Below are positions 4,677-6,280 of a DNA stretch of 6,280 bases, piece by piece. Position 1 is the stretch's first letter. Each line of letters begins with the position of its first letter. The DNA comes from Spirochaetaceae bacterium (GTDB lineage Bacteria; Spirochaetota; Spirochaetia; SZUA-6; Bin103). Location: positions 1 to 6,280 of the forward strand of contig JAPOQV010000567.1 in the NCBI GenBank assembly GCA_026710565.1, in the 5' to 3' direction. A model generated the notes under the pieces. It saw nothing but the letters and a program-made list of their open reading frames with translations, searched no databases and was not told where the DNA came from. The translations under genes were made by a program, and so were the position numbers.

Positions 4677-6056
4677 TCAACGGTTGTGGTCCCGGCTGGC
4701 GTCGAGCACGTCGTCGCCGCGGTCGATCCCCTCGCCGGATCGACCGCGCGCAGCCATTCTGCGGCGGAGATCCGCTTTGCGATCCGTCGAGGGGTCGCCG
4801 TCCGCGTCGTTGTCCGGGTCGGCGAAGAGGTACTCCAGTGCCTGGCGGTAGCGGTCGGCGTCATCGCTTCCGGCCGCTTCGCGCAGGTGGATCATGGGCC
4901 GGCGCACCAGGCGCCGGGCGATGTTGTGCGCCAGCGTCTGCACGACCCGGCGCTGCCGTGCGCCGAGCTCCGGAAGGCGCCGCCACGCGCGCTCCAGCTC
5001 GTCGTCGCGCGTCGCCGCCGCCAACTCGCCGAGCAGACGCAAGGCGGGCGCGACTTCGTGCTCGCGGAGCCACACGAGGAAGTGCGCCAGCTCCTGGTCG
5101 ATGATCGCCTCGGCGCTCGGCACCTCCGCGGCGCGGGCCGCGTGGCCGGCGCGAGTGGCCTCCTCCAGGTCGGCGAAGTCGTAGCAGTGGACGCCGGCTG
5201 CGCCGCACGCTCCCGGCCGGACGTTCTGCGGGAGCGCCAGGTCGACCACGTGCAGCGGACGGCCGGCGCGCGCGGCCGCGACTCCGCTCAGCATGGGGGC
5301 GTCGATGAACGGCTCCGGCGCCGCGGTGGCGGCGATGGCGACGTCCGCCTCCCGGAGCGTTTCAGCGGCGCGGCTCCAGGGGACGGCACGGCCGCCGTGG
5401 GTGGCGGCCAGGCGCTCGGCCCGCGCCGTGGTGCGGTTGACCACGGTCAGCGAGCCGATGCCCACCGCGTGCAGGCGCTCGCACGCGCGCCGCGCCATGG
5501 TGCCGGCGCCGAACACCACCGCCCGCGCCTTGTCCGTCGACTCCAGGCGCGCGGCGACCAGGTCGACGGCCGCCGACGCCAGCGAGGTGGCATGGCGGGC
5601 GATGCCGGTCTCCGTGCGCACGCGCTTGCCTGCGTGGATGGCCGCGCCGAACAGCGCGTTCAGCACCGGGCCGGCGCAGCCGGCCTCCGTCGCGTGCGCG
5701 AGAGTTGCGGCCACTTGGCGCTGGACGTCGGTCTCGCCCACGAGCATGGAGTCCAGACCGGCGGCCACCCGCATCAGGTGCCGGGCGGCGGAGCCGTCGC
5801 GCACCGCGGTGAGCGCGGACCGGGCCGCCGGGGGGAGGTGCTCGCGCAGCACCCCCAGCAGCCACTCCGCGTGCGCCGGATGGCTGTACACCTCGCAGCG
5901 GTGGCAGGTCGACAGGACCGCCCACTCGGGGCGCGGGCCGTCGACTCCCCGCATCGCCGTCTCCAGCCGGGCCGTCAGGGTTGCGGCTGCCGCTGCCGCT
6001 TCGCCCGCAACCGGCTGGGTCAGGGGCCGGTAGTCGAGCAGCCACGCGTGGATCAT
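4677..6056 (-). CDS. hemA: Glutamyl-tRNA reductase (divergent)
   Basis: This is a 459-residue protein. Glutamyl-tRNA reductase converts Glu-tRNA(Glu) with NADPH to glutamate-1-semialdehyde, the first committed step of 5-aminolevulinate and tetrapyrrole synthesis by the C5 route, in the cytoplasm. The N-terminal domain has STCHRCEVY (49-57) with catalytic C51; the usual motif is STCNR, so Asn is replaced by His. H93 in RHLMRVAAGLDSM matches the conserved active-site histidine, but the following GE.QI..Q motif reads GETDVQRQ. The NADPH domain has FGAGTMARRA (182-191) and VVNRT (205-209), then VVDLALPQN (270-278) where PRD is usual. The C-terminal dimerisation helices end near residue 410 (NIARRLVRRPMIHLREAAG, then YLFAD). 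About 45 Asp/Arg-rich residues beyond that look disordered. ATG 6056-6054 overlaps the thioesterase stop as ATGA. No other haem gene is in the window. Confidence 0.93.
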   Translation of the reverse strand: MIHAWLLDYRPLTQPVAGEAAAAAATLTARLETAMRGVDGPRPEWAVLSTCHRCEVYSHPAHAEWLLGVLREHLPPAARSALTAVRDGSAARHLMRVAAGLDSMLVGETDVQRQVAATLAHATEAGCAGPVLNALFGAAIHAGKRVRTETGIARHATSLASAAVDLVAARLESTDKARAVVFGAGTMARRACERLHAVGIGSLTVVNRTTARAERLAATHGGRAVPWSRAAETLREADVAIAATAAPEPFIDAPMLSGVAAARAGRPLHVVDLALPQNVRPGACGAAGVHCYDFADLEEATRAGHAARAAEVPSAEAIIDQELAHFLVWLREHEVAPALRLLGELAAATRDDELERAWRRLPELGARQRRVVQTLAHNIARRLVRRPMIHLREAAGSDDADRYRQALEYLFADPDNDADGDPSTDRKADLRRRMAARGRSGEGIDRGDDVLDASRDHNR

Positions 6057-6280
6057 CGCGCCAGCGCCCGCACCGCGTCCGGGAGGGGCACCGCCGTGCC
6101 GGTGGCAGCGCTGACGGCCGCATGCACGACGCGGGCCGTCGCGACCTGACGCCCGGCCGCATCGACGAAGCCGGCGCCGACCCGCAACGAGCGGTCGCCG
6201 GCCTGGAACGTGAGGCGAACCTCCAGCACGTCGCCGGCGCGGACCGGAGCGGCGTAGTCGGCGTCGGCGTGCACGACCGA
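6053..6280 (-). CDS. Hotdog-fold acyl-CoA thioesterase, C-terminal part
   Basis: The last 75 residues are visible; the start lies beyond base 6280. The stretch VVHADADYAAPVRAGDVLEVRLTF, then RSLRVGAGFVDAAGRQVATARVVHAAVS and a TGTAVPLPDAVRALAR end, follows the 4-hydroxybenzoyl-CoA thioesterase (4HBT/YbgC) pattern: 'a.....P.r.GD.l.v', 'G..vA.....H..v', 'G.p.plP..lr'. These enzymes hydrolyse acyl- or aroyl-CoA thioesters in the cytoplasm as oligomers. The catalytic acidic residue normally lies in the N-terminal helix region and cannot be checked. The stop overlaps the hemA ATG, so the two genes are likely coupled. The substrate is unknown; a dihydroxynaphthoyl-CoA or phenylacetyl-type substrate cannot be separated from general acyl-CoA on this fragment. 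Confidence 0.75.
   Translation of the reverse strand, partial: SVVHADADYAAPVRAGDVLEVRLTFQAGDRSLRVGAGFVDAAGRQVATARVVHAAVSAATGTAVPLPDAVRALAR

Noticed and set aside
4651..4680. Nine-codon ORF (MKLWQRKLE) on the minus strand starting at TTG over the hemA stop
   Set aside because: It is very short, with a TTG start and no ribosome-binding site; it vaguely resembles a lyase N-terminus but ends at once, so there is nothing to support a gene or remnant.
4686..6149. 487-codon plus-strand open frame opposite hemA
   Set aside because: hemA on the minus strand has catalytic and nucleotide-binding motifs; the opposite frame is low-complexity Arg/Gly/Ala.

Overview
This 6.28-kb window is GC-rich bacterial DNA with almost no non-coding space. 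Genes are packed tightly, three junctions on the minus strand are 4-base ATGA stop/start overlaps, and GTG starts are used. Nothing seen fixes the lineage. There are no rRNA, tRNA, insertion-sequence or CRISPR features, and the genes are widespread bacterial families, so the source is best described as an unidentified high-GC bacterium.

Left block (1-1056, minus strand). Read 5' to 3' on the minus strand, this is a small Phd/YefM-type antitoxin, a cupin protein and the N-terminus of a Gfo/Idh/MocA NAD(P)-dependent oxidoreductase that leaves the window at base 1. Both junctions are ATGA overlaps, so the three genes look like one translationally coupled operon. Cupin plus Gfo/Idh suggests small-molecule or sugar metabolism. 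The antitoxin has no toxin gene beside it.

Central block (1171-4636, plus strand). An ankyrin-repeat protein diverges from the antitoxin across a 114-bp gap. It is followed with almost no spacing by an NADPH-dependent FMN reductase-like flavoprotein. After a 154-bp gap comes a two-domain ABC-F ATPase, the class that includes ribosome-protection antibiotic-resistance factors. That gap is the most interesting part of the window. It holds a near-perfect Shine-Dalgarno sequence, a six-codon ORF (MAGTIR-stop), a strong hairpin right after its stop codon, and a second pairing that could mask the ABC-F ribosome-binding site. This is the layout of a leader-peptide (ribosome-mediated) regulatory region, known for several resistance ABC-F and erm genes. 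Its operation here is inferred.

Right block (4677-6280, minus strand). A hotdog-fold acyl-CoA thioesterase enters from beyond the right edge and overlaps by ATGA with hemA, a divergent glutamyl-tRNA reductase (first committed step of C5-pathway tetrapyrrole synthesis). hemA converges on the ABC-F gene with a 40-bp gap and no recognisable terminator between them.
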